In this document: one piece after another, positions 24,890-33,782 of the stretch | Layout: each line of letters starts with the position of its first letter | Position numbering within the stretch: the first letter of the stretch is position 1 | NCBI GenBank assembly: GCA_020524245.1 | Contig: JAIVLN010000009.1 | Location: 1-64,000, forward strand | Source: Rossellomorea aquimaris | Lineage (GTDB): Bacteria > Bacillota > Bacilli > Bacillales > Fictibacillaceae | Length of the DNA: 64,000 nucleotides | Reading direction: 5' to 3' | The notes under the pieces: generated by a model | What the model saw: only the letters and a program-made list of their open reading frames with translations | Databases searched by the model: none | Told to the model about the DNA's origin: nothing | Position numbers and translations under genes: made by a program

Positions 24890-25721
24890 AGATTTGAACA
24901 AAACGCTGAATAAAATGTTGTCGACGGAAGATCGATTCACCGAAAAGCAGCGTCAACATATACGAGATAAAATCGCCAAGAAACGTTCAGGTAAATTCTC
25001 AACTATGCTAACTAACTGGAAGCCGATCGTCAGTACTGCCGTGACATTGGTGTTATTGTTTGCAATCGCTCAAGTGATGTTTGATAACATTTCTTTCAAT
25101 GGAGTAAATCAAACAAGTGAAAGCGCGGACTCTGCAAAAGAAAGTGCAGAAAGTAGCTCTGTGATGGAAGAGGAAGCAGAATCTGATATGACTTCAGGCG
25201 ACGGTCCCGCGGTTGCAGAAGGACAGTTGAATAAGGCTGCTGATAAAAGCCAGTCACCTCCATTTGAAGGTACACCGGATGCTGTCGTACAAGAACCTGC
25301 ATTACCACTAAATGACGAATTACTGGCGGCCTATGAACAGCTCAAGTCATCTCAAAGCCAAGAAGCACTTAAAGATCTAGGGGCATTTCAAGTTATGCAG
25401 CTGTACTTCTATGCCGATCAAAATTACGATTATGAAACACAATATATGTTGCTATACCAAAATCCTGCAGGTGCAATGCCATCTAAAAAGATGTATGTAG
25501 AGGATGCGAAAAGTTCTCCTTCCTACAAAGAACATACAGAAAATAGGATTGAGGAACTCAAACAAGTTAAACGATTTGAGATCAGATATTTTATGGATGA
25601 TCCACAGTACGCACGAGCTACTATAGCATGGGGTCCACAAGGGGAAGGTCACAAAAACTTTCATCTCATCCGTGACCAACAAATGGATATCTGGGCAGTT
25701 ATGATGGCACCAATGCAATAA
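24870..25721 (+). CDS. Probable membrane-bound anti-sigma factor
   Basis: A 283-residue protein with a short cytoplasmic N-terminus (about 1-47, KDLNKTLNKMLSTEDRFTEKQ), one transmembrane helix (about 50-68, PIVSTAVTLVLLFAIAQVMF) and an extracytoplasmic part with an acidic low-complexity linker (about 80-130) and a folded C-terminal domain. It overlaps the ECF sigma gene by 20 nt. Position and topology indicate anti-sigma function. No zinc-binding anti-sigma motif (HxxxCxxC) is present. A strong terminator follows. Confidence 0.78.
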   Translation: MMEEQLKDLNKTLNKMLSTEDRFTEKQRQHIRDKIAKKRSGKFSTMLTNWKPIVSTAVTLVLLFAIAQVMFDNISFNGVNQTSESADSAKESAESSSVMEEEAESDMTSGDGPAVAEGQLNKAADKSQSPPFEGTPDAVVQEPALPLNDELLAAYEQLKSSQSQEALKDLGAFQVMQLYFYADQNYDYETQYMLLYQNPAGAMPSKKMYVEDAKSSPSYKEHTENRIEELKQVKRFEIRYFMDDPQYARATIAWGPQGEGHKNFHLIRDQQMDIWAVMMAPMQ

Positions 25722-25727
25722 ACTGAA

Positions 25728-25757
25728 AGGCTGAACCATGACGGTTCAGCCTCTTTT
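25728..25757 (+). terminator. Terminator of the ECF sigma operon
   Basis: AGGCTGAACC pairs with GGTTCAGCCT around ATGAC, followed by CTTTT. Confidence 0.8.
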
Positions 25758-25763
25758 ATGTCC

Positions 25764-26183
25764 TTATTGTGGGGCTACAATCTCAACCTTTATCCGGTCG
25801 GGGTCCTCGAAATAGACGGCGTAATAATTCATTCCGCCTGCGTACGGGTGACGATCTTCATAAAGGATCTCCACCCCTTTTTTCTTCAATGCATCTGTCA
25901 GTTGATCCACATGTTCCCTGCTTTCCGCATGAAACGCCAGGTGATTCAATCCGACACGGCATCTGTGGTAGGGGACATCCAGATACTTCTTCTCGGTCTG
26001 GACGAATACGAGATACAAATCGGATAATTTATAACTCTTCCCTTGCTCCCACTTCTGATATTCGGAATATCCCAGCTCCGAGAGCAGCCAGCCCCAGAAT
26101 TCCAACGACTTCTGGAGGTCCGACACATACAGTTCGATATGGTGAATCAGACCTCTCTTTTTCTTATGGTTCAATTCGGTCAC
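25764..26183 (-). CDS. VOC (glyoxalase/dioxygenase superfamily) protein
   Basis: A 139-residue vicinal-oxygen-chelate protein: HHIELYVSDLQKSLEFWGWLL, LNHLAFHAESREHVDQL and YYAVYFEDPDRIKVEIV carry the expected metal ligands His and Glu. Substrate is unknown. It lies 4 bp after argS in the same direction, so it may be cotranscribed with it. Confidence 0.85.
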   Translation of the reverse strand: MTELNHKKKRGLIHHIELYVSDLQKSLEFWGWLLSELGYSEYQKWEQGKSYKLSDLYLVFVQTEKKYLDVPYHRCRVGLNHLAFHAESREHVDQLTDALKKKGVEILYEDRHPYAGGMNYYAVYFEDPDRIKVEIVAPQ

Positions 26184-26187
26184 CTCT

Positions 26188-27888
26188 TTACATTTTCTTC
26201 GGTGCCTTTATGCCGAGCAGACGTAATCCTTCTTCCAATACGACAGTGACAGCTTTCACTACATGAAGTCGTCCTGATTGTTCTTCAGGTGTACCCGACA
26301 GGATACGAACTTTTCCATAGTATTGGTTGAAGTAACGGGCCAACTCGATCAGATATCGAGACAGGATGGAAGGTTCATATTCCTTGTAGGCTCGTTCGAT
26401 TACTACCGGGAATTTCTCCAACGTAAGGACAAGATCCCATAAGTAAGGCTCTTCTACATTATATGGCGCACCTTGACCATTCATTTCATGCCATTCGCCT
26501 TTATCCATTAAAGTACAAGCTCTTGCATAGGTATACTGGATATAAGGCCCCGTCTCCCCTTCAAAACGAAGCATTTGTTCAATATCGAACTCGACGTCAT
26601 TCAAACGAGATTGTCTCAAGTCATTGAAAATAACCGCACCTACACCGACCATTTCCGCAACAGCATCTTTGTTTTCCAGACTCGGGTTCTTGCTCTCGAT
26701 GTTTTCTTTTGCTCGCTCAATGGTCTGCTTCAATACTTCTTCAAGCAACACCGTCTTTCCTTTTCGTGTCGACATCTTCTTTCCGTCCTGCAAGATCATC
26801 CCGAACGGAATGTGCTTCATATCTTCTGCCCACTCGTATCCAAGCTTCAGAAGCACTTTTTTGAGCTGTTCGAAATGGAGGGATTGCTCATGACCGACAA
26901 TATAGAGTGATTCTACAAAGCTATACGTATTCTTCCGGTAGTGGGCTGCAGCCAAATCCCGGGTTGCATAGAGGGATGCTCCGTCTTTCTTTTTAATCAA
27001 TGCGGGTGGAAGATCGAATTCGGAGAGATCGACGACCATCGCTCCCTCGGACTCAACGAGAAGATTTTTCTCGATCAATTCATCTACGACTGCCTGCATT
27101 TTATCGTTATAAAATGATTCCCCATGGTAAGAGTCAAAGGAAACGTCCAACAAGTCATAGATTTTCTGGAATTCTTTCAGTGACTCATCTCGGAACCATT
27201 GCCAAAGTTTCGTCGCTTCGGCGTTACCGTCCTCAAGCTTTTTGAACCATGCTCTTCCTTCATCATCCAGACTTGGGTCCTCTTTCGCTTTTTCATGAAA
27301 CTGGACGTACAGCGCATTCAACTCTTTGATCGGGCTCTGCTTTACTGCTTGTTCATCGCCCCATTTTTCATAGGCCGTCATCAGCTTTCCAAATTGTGTA
27401 CCCCAGTCGCCCAGATGATTGATTCGGACCGGTTCATAACCGTTTTTCTCAGCTAAGTTGGCAACAGCATTCCCGATTACCGTTGAACGCAAGTGTCCCA
27501 TCGAGAAAGGCTTGGCGATGTTCGGAGAGGAGAGATCCATCGGAACCGATCCTTTATTTTGTTCCGGGGCATCTCCATAGTTCGAGCCTTTCGTTAATAC
27601 CTCACCAACGACCTCTTTTGTCACAGACTGTTTTGGTAAAAACACATTCAAATAAGGACCCTCAGCCTTGATAGAGTCAAACGCCTCAGAGCCGCCAAGC
27701 TTCTCTTCGAGCTCTTTTGCGATTTGAACAGGTGATCGTTTCCATTGTTTCGCTAAAATGAAGCATGGAAAAGCGAGATCTCCCATCGAACGATTTGGAG
27801 GAATTTCCAATAGTCGCTTGATCTCCTCAACCGTTTTCTCCTCGATCACTGTCTTTAGATGCTCTGCTGTATAATCTTGAATCGTCAA
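26188..27888 (-). CDS. argS: Arginine--tRNA ligase
   Basis: A 566-residue class I synthetase. The HIGH motif appears as SMGHLRST, preceded by LSSPNIAKPF, and the KMSKS-like motif as KMSTRKGK. The C-terminal anticodon-binding DALR domain has QYTYARACTL and RYLIELARYFNQYY. The TTG at 27888 behind GGGAGTGG is the likely start, since the frame open to 27933 lacks an RBS and overlaps the T-box terminator side. A T-box leader controls it by charged tRNA-Arg level. Confidence 0.94.
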   Translation of the reverse strand: MTIQDYTAEHLKTVIEEKTVEEIKRLLEIPPNRSMGDLAFPCFILAKQWKRSPVQIAKELEEKLGGSEAFDSIKAEGPYLNVFLPKQSVTKEVVGEVLTKGSNYGDAPEQNKGSVPMDLSSPNIAKPFSMGHLRSTVIGNAVANLAEKNGYEPVRINHLGDWGTQFGKLMTAYEKWGDEQAVKQSPIKELNALYVQFHEKAKEDPSLDDEGRAWFKKLEDGNAEATKLWQWFRDESLKEFQKIYDLLDVSFDSYHGESFYNDKMQAVVDELIEKNLLVESEGAMVVDLSEFDLPPALIKKKDGASLYATRDLAAAHYRKNTYSFVESLYIVGHEQSLHFEQLKKVLLKLGYEWAEDMKHIPFGMILQDGKKMSTRKGKTVLLEEVLKQTIERAKENIESKNPSLENKDAVAEMVGVGAVIFNDLRQSRLNDVEFDIEQMLRFEGETGPYIQYTYARACTLMDKGEWHEMNGQGAPYNVEEPYLWDLVLTLEKFPVVIERAYKEYEPSILSRYLIELARYFNQYYGKVRILSGTPEEQSGRLHVVKAVTVVLEEGLRLLGIKAPKKM

Positions 27889-27910
27889 ATCTTCCACTCC
27901 CTTTTCTATG

Positions 27911-28160
27911 ACAAATAAAAAAACGTCTCTCAATAAAATTGAGAGACGAGAATTCCCGCGGTACCACTCTAATTGTCCGATATCAGAAATCGGACCTGCT
28001 TGAACCCTTTAACGCCAGGGTGCGTCTCATCCTACTTTTTTCAGACGAGCTTTTCAGAGGTGCGTTTCAATGAAAGGGTCATGCTGGACTTCCACCAACT
28101 CCAGCTCGCTTCAATGATCCGTGACATTTACTCTCCTCATCATCAAATTTGGTAATTTTT
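27911..28160 (-). promoter_or_regulatory. T-box riboswitch of argS (tRNA-Arg)
   Basis: On the minus strand the T-box motif AGAGTGGTACCGCG lies at 27957-27970. It is followed by a terminator hairpin CGTCTCTCAAT/ATTGAGAGACG (27924-27948) and a T-tract. Upstream are a stem I apex (GCTGGAG...CTCCAGC-like) and the AGTA element GAGAGTA. A CGC triplet in GAAACGCACC (28062-28064) is the candidate Arg specifier. Uncharged tRNA-Arg would favour readthrough. Confidence 0.9.
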
Positions 28161-28164
28161 AATC

Positions 28165-28193
28165 ATTATAGTCAGATTTTGCGTAATGCGCAA
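28165..28193 (-). promoter_or_regulatory. Sigma-A promoter of the argS T-box leader
   Basis: TTGCGC (28188-28193) and a perfect TATAAT (28165-28170) on the minus strand, 17-bp spacing. Confidence 0.8.
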
Positions 28194-28382
28194 CACCAAA
28201 GGGTATAGAAGATGGATAAAGGCATTGTAATTGTATGTCAGTAATTTTCCATATGATGGTATTTTTGCTATTATGGAAATTATTGAAAATGAGTTTGGAA
28301 CTTTATCCGTTCTTGTTCGTCTATAAAGTGAATGCATTTACCCATTCACATAGATGTCACTGGCAACTGGGAGGTAGCTTTC

Positions 28383-30230
28383 ATGAAAGAAAGAGAACGC
28401 TGGTATCAAAACAGCTTTGCTTTTACCGCATTACTGTTATGGATCAAAACATATCTCGTCTATAAATTAAGCTTCAATTTACCTACGATGAACTGGAAAC
28501 AAGAATTGATTTTGATCATTAATCCTCTAAGTTCTGTCTTATTCACTCTTGCACTCATATATTTTTTCCCAAAAAGATTCCATAACCGAGCGACTTGGAT
28601 CATCGCCCTGATCTTTTCGATCGTACTCTATGCAAACACATTGTATTATCGGTTCTTCAATGATTTCATTACCGTACCCGTGTTGTTCCAAACGAATAAC
28701 GTTGGCGATATCGGCAACAGTTTGATCGCACAAACGTATTGGTACGACATCTTTTTCTTTTTAGATATCCTGTTGATCTTTTATTTTGTAAAGAAAGGAT
28801 TCCTTCAGCCTTCCAGCTATACGAAGCGCACTTTAGTCAAACTGCTTGTTGTTGCTTCTGTTTTCTTAACGATCAACCTGACCCTTGCTGAATCGGAACG
28901 CCCACAACTTTTAACCCGTACGTTCGATCGTGAATTGCTGGTTAAGAATCTCGGTACGTACAATTTTCATATTTACGATCTTCTACTCCAATCCAAAACA
29001 ACTGCCCAAAAAGCACTCGCTGATAACGTCGATGTCGTGGAGGTCATGAACTATACCGACCAGAAAAAAATTCCTGCAAACGAAGAGCTCTTCGGAATCG
29101 CTAAAGGTAAAAATGTCATTCTGATCTCAATGGAGTCGACGCAACAATTCGTCATCGGTCGAGAAGTTGGCGGAAAAGAGATTACCCCTTTCTTGAACGA
29201 TTTCATCCAGGAAAGCTATTATTTTGAGAACTTTTATCACCAGACAGGACAAGGGAAAACATCCGATTCGGAATTCTTACTGGATAATTCGTTATATCCT
29301 TTGCCTAGAGGAGCTGTTTTCCAGACTCATCCATTGAATGAATATTACGCAACTCCTGAAATCATTGATGAAAATGGCTATCATAGCGCGGTGTTCCATG
29401 GTAACAACAAAAGTTTCTGGAACCGGGACATCATGTATGACACGATGGGCTATGACGAATTCATCTCTGAAGAGTATTACTCCATCACTGAAAACAATCA
29501 AATCAATTACGGTTTGAAGGATAAGCCTTTCTTTAAACAGTCGATGGAGTATATGAAGGAAATGCCGCAACCGTTCTATGCAAGATTCATTACGCTGACC
29601 AATCATCATCCTTATAAGTTCGATGAAGAAGACCAGGCTGTTCCAACTTTTCAAACGAACGATCCGATTGTGGATCAATACCCTGTCACGGTAAACTATA
29701 CCGATCAAGCGATCAAAGAATTCATAGATCAGTTGAAGAAGGAGAACCTGTATGAAAACTCGATCATCATCATTTACGGGGATCATTACGGAATCTCCGA
29801 ACGCCATAATAAAGCGATGGCTCAAGTATTGGGAGTCGATGAAATCAGCCCATTCGATAATGTTCAGTTACAACGCGTTCCATTGATTATCCATATCCCG
29901 GGCATGGATGGAGAAACCATCTCCCGCGTGTCTGGTCAGATTGATTTGAAACCGACGATCCTCAATTTGCTCGGCATCGAAGACCAGGGCATTCACTTTG
30001 GTACTGATCTCTTCTCAGAAGAACATGAAAATACTGTAGTTTTCCGAGATCGAAGTGTCGTTACGGACCAATATGTATGGACATCGGATATGTGCTATGA
30101 CCGTGAAAGTGGAAAAGAAGTATCCGTTGAATCTTGTGGAAAAGCAAAGGCTAAATTAAAAGAATTGGACTTGTCAGACAGTCTGATTTACGGGGATTTG
30201 CTACGATTTTCGAATTTTGCCATTGAGTAA
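28383..30230 (+). CDS. LTA synthase family membrane sulfatase-fold protein
   Basis: A 615-residue protein with five N-terminal transmembrane helices (to about residue 165) and an extracellular sulfatase-like domain. The nucleophile Thr is in GQGKTSDSEF, other Mn-binding segments are SMEST and YGDHYGISERH. Such enzymes polymerise glycerol phosphate on lipoteichoic acid or prime it. B. subtilis has four (LtaS, YfnI, YqgS, YvgJ) and I cannot tell which is orthologous. Start 28383 has GGGAGGT 7 nt upstream. It has its own terminator. Confidence 0.9.
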   Translation: MKERERWYQNSFAFTALLLWIKTYLVYKLSFNLPTMNWKQELILIINPLSSVLFTLALIYFFPKRFHNRATWIIALIFSIVLYANTLYYRFFNDFITVPVLFQTNNVGDIGNSLIAQTYWYDIFFFLDILLIFYFVKKGFLQPSSYTKRTLVKLLVVASVFLTINLTLAESERPQLLTRTFDRELLVKNLGTYNFHIYDLLLQSKTTAQKALADNVDVVEVMNYTDQKKIPANEELFGIAKGKNVILISMESTQQFVIGREVGGKEITPFLNDFIQESYYFENFYHQTGQGKTSDSEFLLDNSLYPLPRGAVFQTHPLNEYYATPEIIDENGYHSAVFHGNNKSFWNRDIMYDTMGYDEFISEEYYSITENNQINYGLKDKPFFKQSMEYMKEMPQPFYARFITLTNHHPYKFDEEDQAVPTFQTNDPIVDQYPVTVNYTDQAIKEFIDQLKKENLYENSIIIIYGDHYGISERHNKAMAQVLGVDEISPFDNVQLQRVPLIIHIPGMDGETISRVSGQIDLKPTILNLLGIEDQGIHFGTDLFSEEHENTVVFRDRSVVTDQYVWTSDMCYDRESGKEVSVESCGKAKAKLKELDLSDSLIYGDLLRFSNFAIE

Positions 30231-30247
30231 GTAAAAGAATCATGATG

Positions 30248-30286
30248 AACAGAGCTCGACTATGACTAGTCGGCTCTGTTTTTTTA
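30248..30286 (+). terminator. Terminator of the LTA synthase-like gene
   Basis: AACAGAGC and CGACTA pair with TAGTCG and GCTCTGTT with one bulged T, followed by TTTTT. Confidence 0.75.
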
Positions 30287-30294
30287 TTTCGATC

Positions 30295-30414
30295 GGGAAT
30301 TATAGCTCAGATTTGGGAATTATAGCCCAGATTCAGAAATTATAGCCCAAAATCAGAAATTATAGCCCAGATTTAAAAATTATAGCCCAAAATCAGGAAT
30401 TATAGCCCAAAATG
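30295..30414. repeat. Six tandem 20-bp repeats, AATTATAGCCCA core
   Basis: Exactly six 20-bp units: starts at 30295, 30315, 30335, 30355, 30375 and 30395. All contain AATTATAGC(C/T)CA. The next eight bases vary between AGATTT/C and AAAATC/G. They lie between two converging terminators and are not coding. Confidence 0.9.
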
Positions 30415-30463
30415 AAAAAAGGCTGGCGTCAAAAGGACGATTTAACCTCCCTTTGATGTCAGC
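30415..30463 (-). terminator. Terminator of the glutamate dehydrogenase gene
   Basis: On the minus strand GCTGACATCAAAGGGA pairs imperfectly with TCCTTTTGACGCCAGC and is followed by CTTTTTT. Confidence 0.65.
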
Positions 30464-30474
30464 AGCTTCGTTTT

Positions 30475-31869
30475 TTAACAATCAATCGGCATTTCCCAGT
30501 TTTTGATCCAGCCTCTTGCAATCATCGCTTTGGCGAGTCTACCTACGCCAACAAGATAAGCCGCTTCCCGCATTTTCACATTTTTGGCGTCTCTCATATC
30601 GTACACCGCTTTAAACGCTTCCTGCATTTTCTCTTCGAGTTTTTCAATGACTTCGCTTTCTTTCCAGGAGTAATGCATAGCGTTTTGTACCCACTCGAAA
30701 TAGGAGACCGTCACCCCGCCTGCATTACACAAGATATCAGGAATGACGAAGATTCCCTTATCCTCTAAAATCTTGTTTCCTTGTGGTGTGGTCGGTCCGT
30801 TTGCAGCTTCTGCGACAATTTTTGCTTTGATTCCATCTGCATTATCACCAGTGATCTGATTTTCTAATGCTGCTGGTACTAATATGTCACATTCGAGCGA
30901 AAACAGGTCCTTGTTGGACAAATGTTCACTGTCAGGGAACCCTTCCACTGTCCCATTTTCCTCGACGAAATCAATCAACTCCAACACGTTTAAACCATCT
31001 GCGTTATATGCTCCGCCTTTGGCATCCGTCACTCCGATAACCTTAACGCCGCTTTCTTCTAAGTATTTGGCTGTGATGGATCCGACGTTCCCGAACCCCT
31101 GGATAACAGCTTTCATTTTATGAAGATCCATATCTAATCGTTTCGCTGCCTCTCGAATCGTGATGACCACTCCACGGCCAGTTGCTTCAACACGACCTTC
31201 AGAACCACCGATTATCAATGGTTTTCCTGTAATGAAACCAGGCACGTTGTGTCCTCGGAGCCGATCAAATTCATCGAGCATCCATCCCATGATCTTCGGG
31301 CTCGTGTTAACGTCAGGCGCAGGTATATCTTTTTCTGGTCCCATGATCGGTTCTAGCTCACGAATGTATCCTCTGCTCAGTTCTTCTATTTCACGTTCCG
31401 ATAAATCTTCTGGATCGACGATAATACCGCCTTTTCCTCCACCGAATGGTATCCCGACAATCGCTGTTTTCAATGACATCCACATGGAGAGCGCGATGAC
31501 CTCATCTTCATCCACACCTGAGTGGAACCGTACACCACCCTTAGTAGGACCTAGAATGTCTGTATGCTGAGACCGTATTCCTGTGTAGTTGACGACATCG
31601 CCATTATCTCTTCTGACCGGTATGGAAACCTTCATGACCCGTTTCGGTTTTTTCAGGATGTCATAGACTCCTTCTTGCAGATCGAGCGTCTGGGTCGCTC
31701 TTTCGATCAAGCGCTGAGCAATATGGTACGGATTGGTGATTTCAGCGCCGTCCTTCTCTTCTTTAGCTGGCATTTCAGGCTTAACCTTACCAGACAATTC
31801 TTTGATCAGGTCCTCATCCACCAGGTCTTGTAAATTTTCAATGTCTTCGATGCTTTTGTTTGCTGACAT
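30475..31869 (-). CDS. NAD-type glutamate dehydrogenase
   Basis: A 464-residue GudB/RocG-family enzyme that deaminates glutamate to 2-oxoglutarate. Substrate-binding GGVRFH and PFGGGKGGI with the catalytic Lys, and Rossmann motif VIQGFGNVGS are intact, and no GudB-type direct-repeat insertion is evident in the active-site segment. Start 31869 (MSANKSIEDIE) has GGGAGG 8 nt upstream. gudB and rocG cannot be told apart with confidence from sequence alone. Confidence 0.93.
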   Translation of the reverse strand: MSANKSIEDIENLQDLVDEDLIKELSGKVKPEMPAKEEKDGAEITNPYHIAQRLIERATQTLDLQEGVYDILKKPKRVMKVSIPVRRDNGDVVNYTGIRSQHTDILGPTKGGVRFHSGVDEDEVIALSMWMSLKTAIVGIPFGGGKGGIIVDPEDLSEREIEELSRGYIRELEPIMGPEKDIPAPDVNTSPKIMGWMLDEFDRLRGHNVPGFITGKPLIIGGSEGRVEATGRGVVITIREAAKRLDMDLHKMKAVIQGFGNVGSITAKYLEESGVKVIGVTDAKGGAYNADGLNVLELIDFVEENGTVEGFPDSEHLSNKDLFSLECDILVPAALENQITGDNADGIKAKIVAEAANGPTTPQGNKILEDKGIFVIPDILCNAGGVTVSYFEWVQNAMHYSWKESEVIEKLEEKMQEAFKAVYDMRDAKNVKMREAAYLVGVGRLAKAMIARGWIKNWEMPIDC

Positions 31870-32048
31870 CTGACAACCTCCCATTTTGACAGTACTTAAT
31901 ACCTATGTTTCCTATCTATACCGTTACGAAACCTCTGTCGATTTCTTCGAGTTTAGTATTCCTCGTAGGAACAATTTCAACACAACATTATGTTTGGAAC
32001 CCTGTTTACTACTACCAAGCGCTTTTAGTATTAATTCCAAATACCTAT

Positions 32049-32076
32049 TAAACAATCGAGGATTCTTTGTCGATAT
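32049..32076 (+). promoter_or_regulatory. Candidate sigma-D promoter of motAB
   Basis: TAAA (32049-32052) and GTCGATAT (32069-32076) are separated by 16 bp. The sigma-D consensus is TAAA-N15-GCCGATAT, so there is one mismatch and one extra base. The leader to motA is about 95 nt. Confidence 0.5.
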
Positions 32077-32175
32077 GAAAGGTAACGATATGAGATTATT
32101 AACAACATTTGACCTGATCGAGATTTAGTCAACATTTAGATAGTCTAGAATGATTTAAGTGAGGATGACCTTTAT

Positions 32176-32979
32176 ATGGATAAAGCTTCAGTGATCGGTA
32201 TATTTCTTGGTGTAATTGCGATAGGAGTAGGTATGGTGCTGAAAGGAGTCAATCCTACGGCATTATTCAATCCGGCGGCATTACTGATCATATTTGCAGG
32301 TACGGCTGCCTCCGTTTTGATCGCTTTTCCACTGAACGAAATTAAAAAACTACCGAAATTATTTAAGATCTTGTTTACGGATAAAAAAACAACAACTGTT
32401 GAAGAACTTGTACCTATTTTTACGGAATGGGCGACAATTGCTAGAAAAGAAGGCCTACTTGCATTGGAAGCACACGCTGATGACATCGACGATCCTTTTT
32501 TGAAAAACGGAATGAAAATGGTCATTGATGGTCAGACACCTGAGTTCATCAGGGATGTTATGGTGGAAGACCTTGCAGCAATGGAGGAACGACATGAAAG
32601 TTCAGCTGCGATCTTCACTCAAGCCGGAACGTATGCCCCTACACTCGGCGTTCTTGGGGCTGTTGTCGGTCTGATTGCAGCACTTGGAAACTTGGATGAC
32701 ATTGAAGCGCTCGGACATGCTATTGCCGCAGCGTTCATCGCGACCTTGTTCGGGATTTTCACAGGGTATGTCTTGTGGCACCCGTTTGCGAATAAGTTGA
32801 AGCGTAAATCCAAGCATGAAGTGATGGTTAAGCAGGTGATGGTGGAAGGGATCCTGTCCATTCAGGATGGCGCATCTCCAAGAGTGATTGAGGATAAGCT
32901 GAAGATCTACATTCCGGCGAACCAAAGGAATGCCGAAGCTCCTGTGTTACAGCAGGAAGGAGAGGGGATCAATGCTTAA
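32176..32979 (+). CDS. motA: Flagellar motor stator protein MotA
   Basis: A 267-residue MotA with four transmembrane helices. The start MDKASVIGIFLGVIAIGVGM, the cytoplasmic loop with FTEWATIARKEGLLALE, and FTQAGTYAPTLGVLGAVVGL plus GIFTGYVLWHPFANKLKRK match B. subtilis MotA closely, including the proline pair region. It forms the proton-driven stator with MotB. motB overlaps by 8 nt. Confidence 0.95.
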   Translation: MDKASVIGIFLGVIAIGVGMVLKGVNPTALFNPAALLIIFAGTAASVLIAFPLNEIKKLPKLFKILFTDKKTTTVEELVPIFTEWATIARKEGLLALEAHADDIDDPFLKNGMKMVIDGQTPEFIRDVMVEDLAAMEERHESSAAIFTQAGTYAPTLGVLGAVVGLIAALGNLDDIEALGHAIAAAFIATLFGIFTGYVLWHPFANKLKRKSKHEVMVKQVMVEGILSIQDGASPRVIEDKLKIYIPANQRNAEAPVLQQEGEGINA

Positions 32980-33727
32980 AACCCGGAAAAAGAAAAAAGA
33001 AGAACACATTGATGAATCCTGGCTCATTCCTTATGCAGATATGCTGACATTGCTGTTGGCCCTCTTTATCGTCTTGTTTGCAGTGAGTACCGTTGATGCA
33101 GCGAAATTTGAGAATATGGCCAATTCATTCAAAAGTGCCTTGAACGGAGGAACTGGTCCTCTGGATTATACAAGTCCGGTAAATATCGTGGAACAGACAT
33201 CAATTCCGACCAGCGAAAATGCATTGATACCGACTGATGACAGGAAAACGAACGGCGAGCTGGATCAATTGCAATTACAACAAATTAAGGATCAAATTGA
33301 TACCTATATCGAAGCAAACGATTTGAACAATAGCTTGAAAACAACGCTTACAGAGAGCGGTCTGATCATCACCATACTGGACAAAGCTTTGTTTGACTCC
33401 GGTAGTGCTGAAATTAAAGAAGGTGCTTTAAACCTGGCAAAGGGAATCTCTCAATTGTTAGTGACAGATCCTCCTCGTCAGATCGTCATTGCTGGGCATA
33501 CAGATAATATTCCGATTAAAAACAACCATTTCCGCTCGAACTGGGAGTTGAGTGCGCAGCGTTCCATCAACTTCATGGAACTACTGCTTCAAAACGATCA
33601 GCTCGACCCTACGAAATTCAGCCAGGCGGGATATGGGGAGTATCAACCAGTCGCCTCAAATGACACACCTGAGGGACGAGCGAAAAACAGACGAGTGGAA
33701 GTGAAGATCCTTCCTTTTAACGAATAA
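32972..33727 (+). CDS. motB: Flagellar motor stator protein MotB
   Basis: A 251-residue MotB: one transmembrane helix (about 18-40) with the ion-binding Asp in IPYADMLTLLLALF, a plug/linker, and a C-terminal OmpA-like peptidoglycan-binding domain (about 130-250, IAGHTDNIPIKN, NWELSAQRS, NRRVEVKI). Start 32972 has AAGGAGAGGGG upstream. The helix looks MotB-like rather than MotS-like, so proton coupling is favoured but not proven. Confidence 0.94.
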   Translation: MLKTRKKKKEEHIDESWLIPYADMLTLLLALFIVLFAVSTVDAAKFENMANSFKSALNGGTGPLDYTSPVNIVEQTSIPTSENALIPTDDRKTNGELDQLQLQQIKDQIDTYIEANDLNNSLKTTLTESGLIITILDKALFDSGSAEIKEGALNLAKGISQLLVTDPPRQIVIAGHTDNIPIKNNHFRSNWELSAQRSINFMELLLQNDQLDPTKFSQAGYGEYQPVASNDTPEGRAKNRRVEVKILPFNE

Positions 33728-33737
33728 TAAGCACAAG

Positions 33738-33772
33738 AAAAGGGCTCCCGCTAAACGAGGAGCCCTTTTTTT
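33738..33772. terminator. Bidirectional terminator between motB and rsiX
   Basis: AAAAGGGCTCC (33738-33748) pairs with GGAGCCCTTTT (33759-33769), with further Ts after. The A-tract before makes it usable from both sides. Confidence 0.8.
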
Positions 33773-33782
33773 GAATGTTCAA

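Noticed and set aside
25769-26266. Plus-strand ORF of 165 residues
   Set aside because: Antisense to the VOC gene and end of argS, and no RBS or homology.
29292-29825. Minus-strand ORF of 177 residues
   Set aside because: Antisense within the LTA synthase-like gene.
30295-30414. CRISPR array
   Set aside because: Units are contiguous 20-bp repeats without unique spacers, and no cas genes are present.
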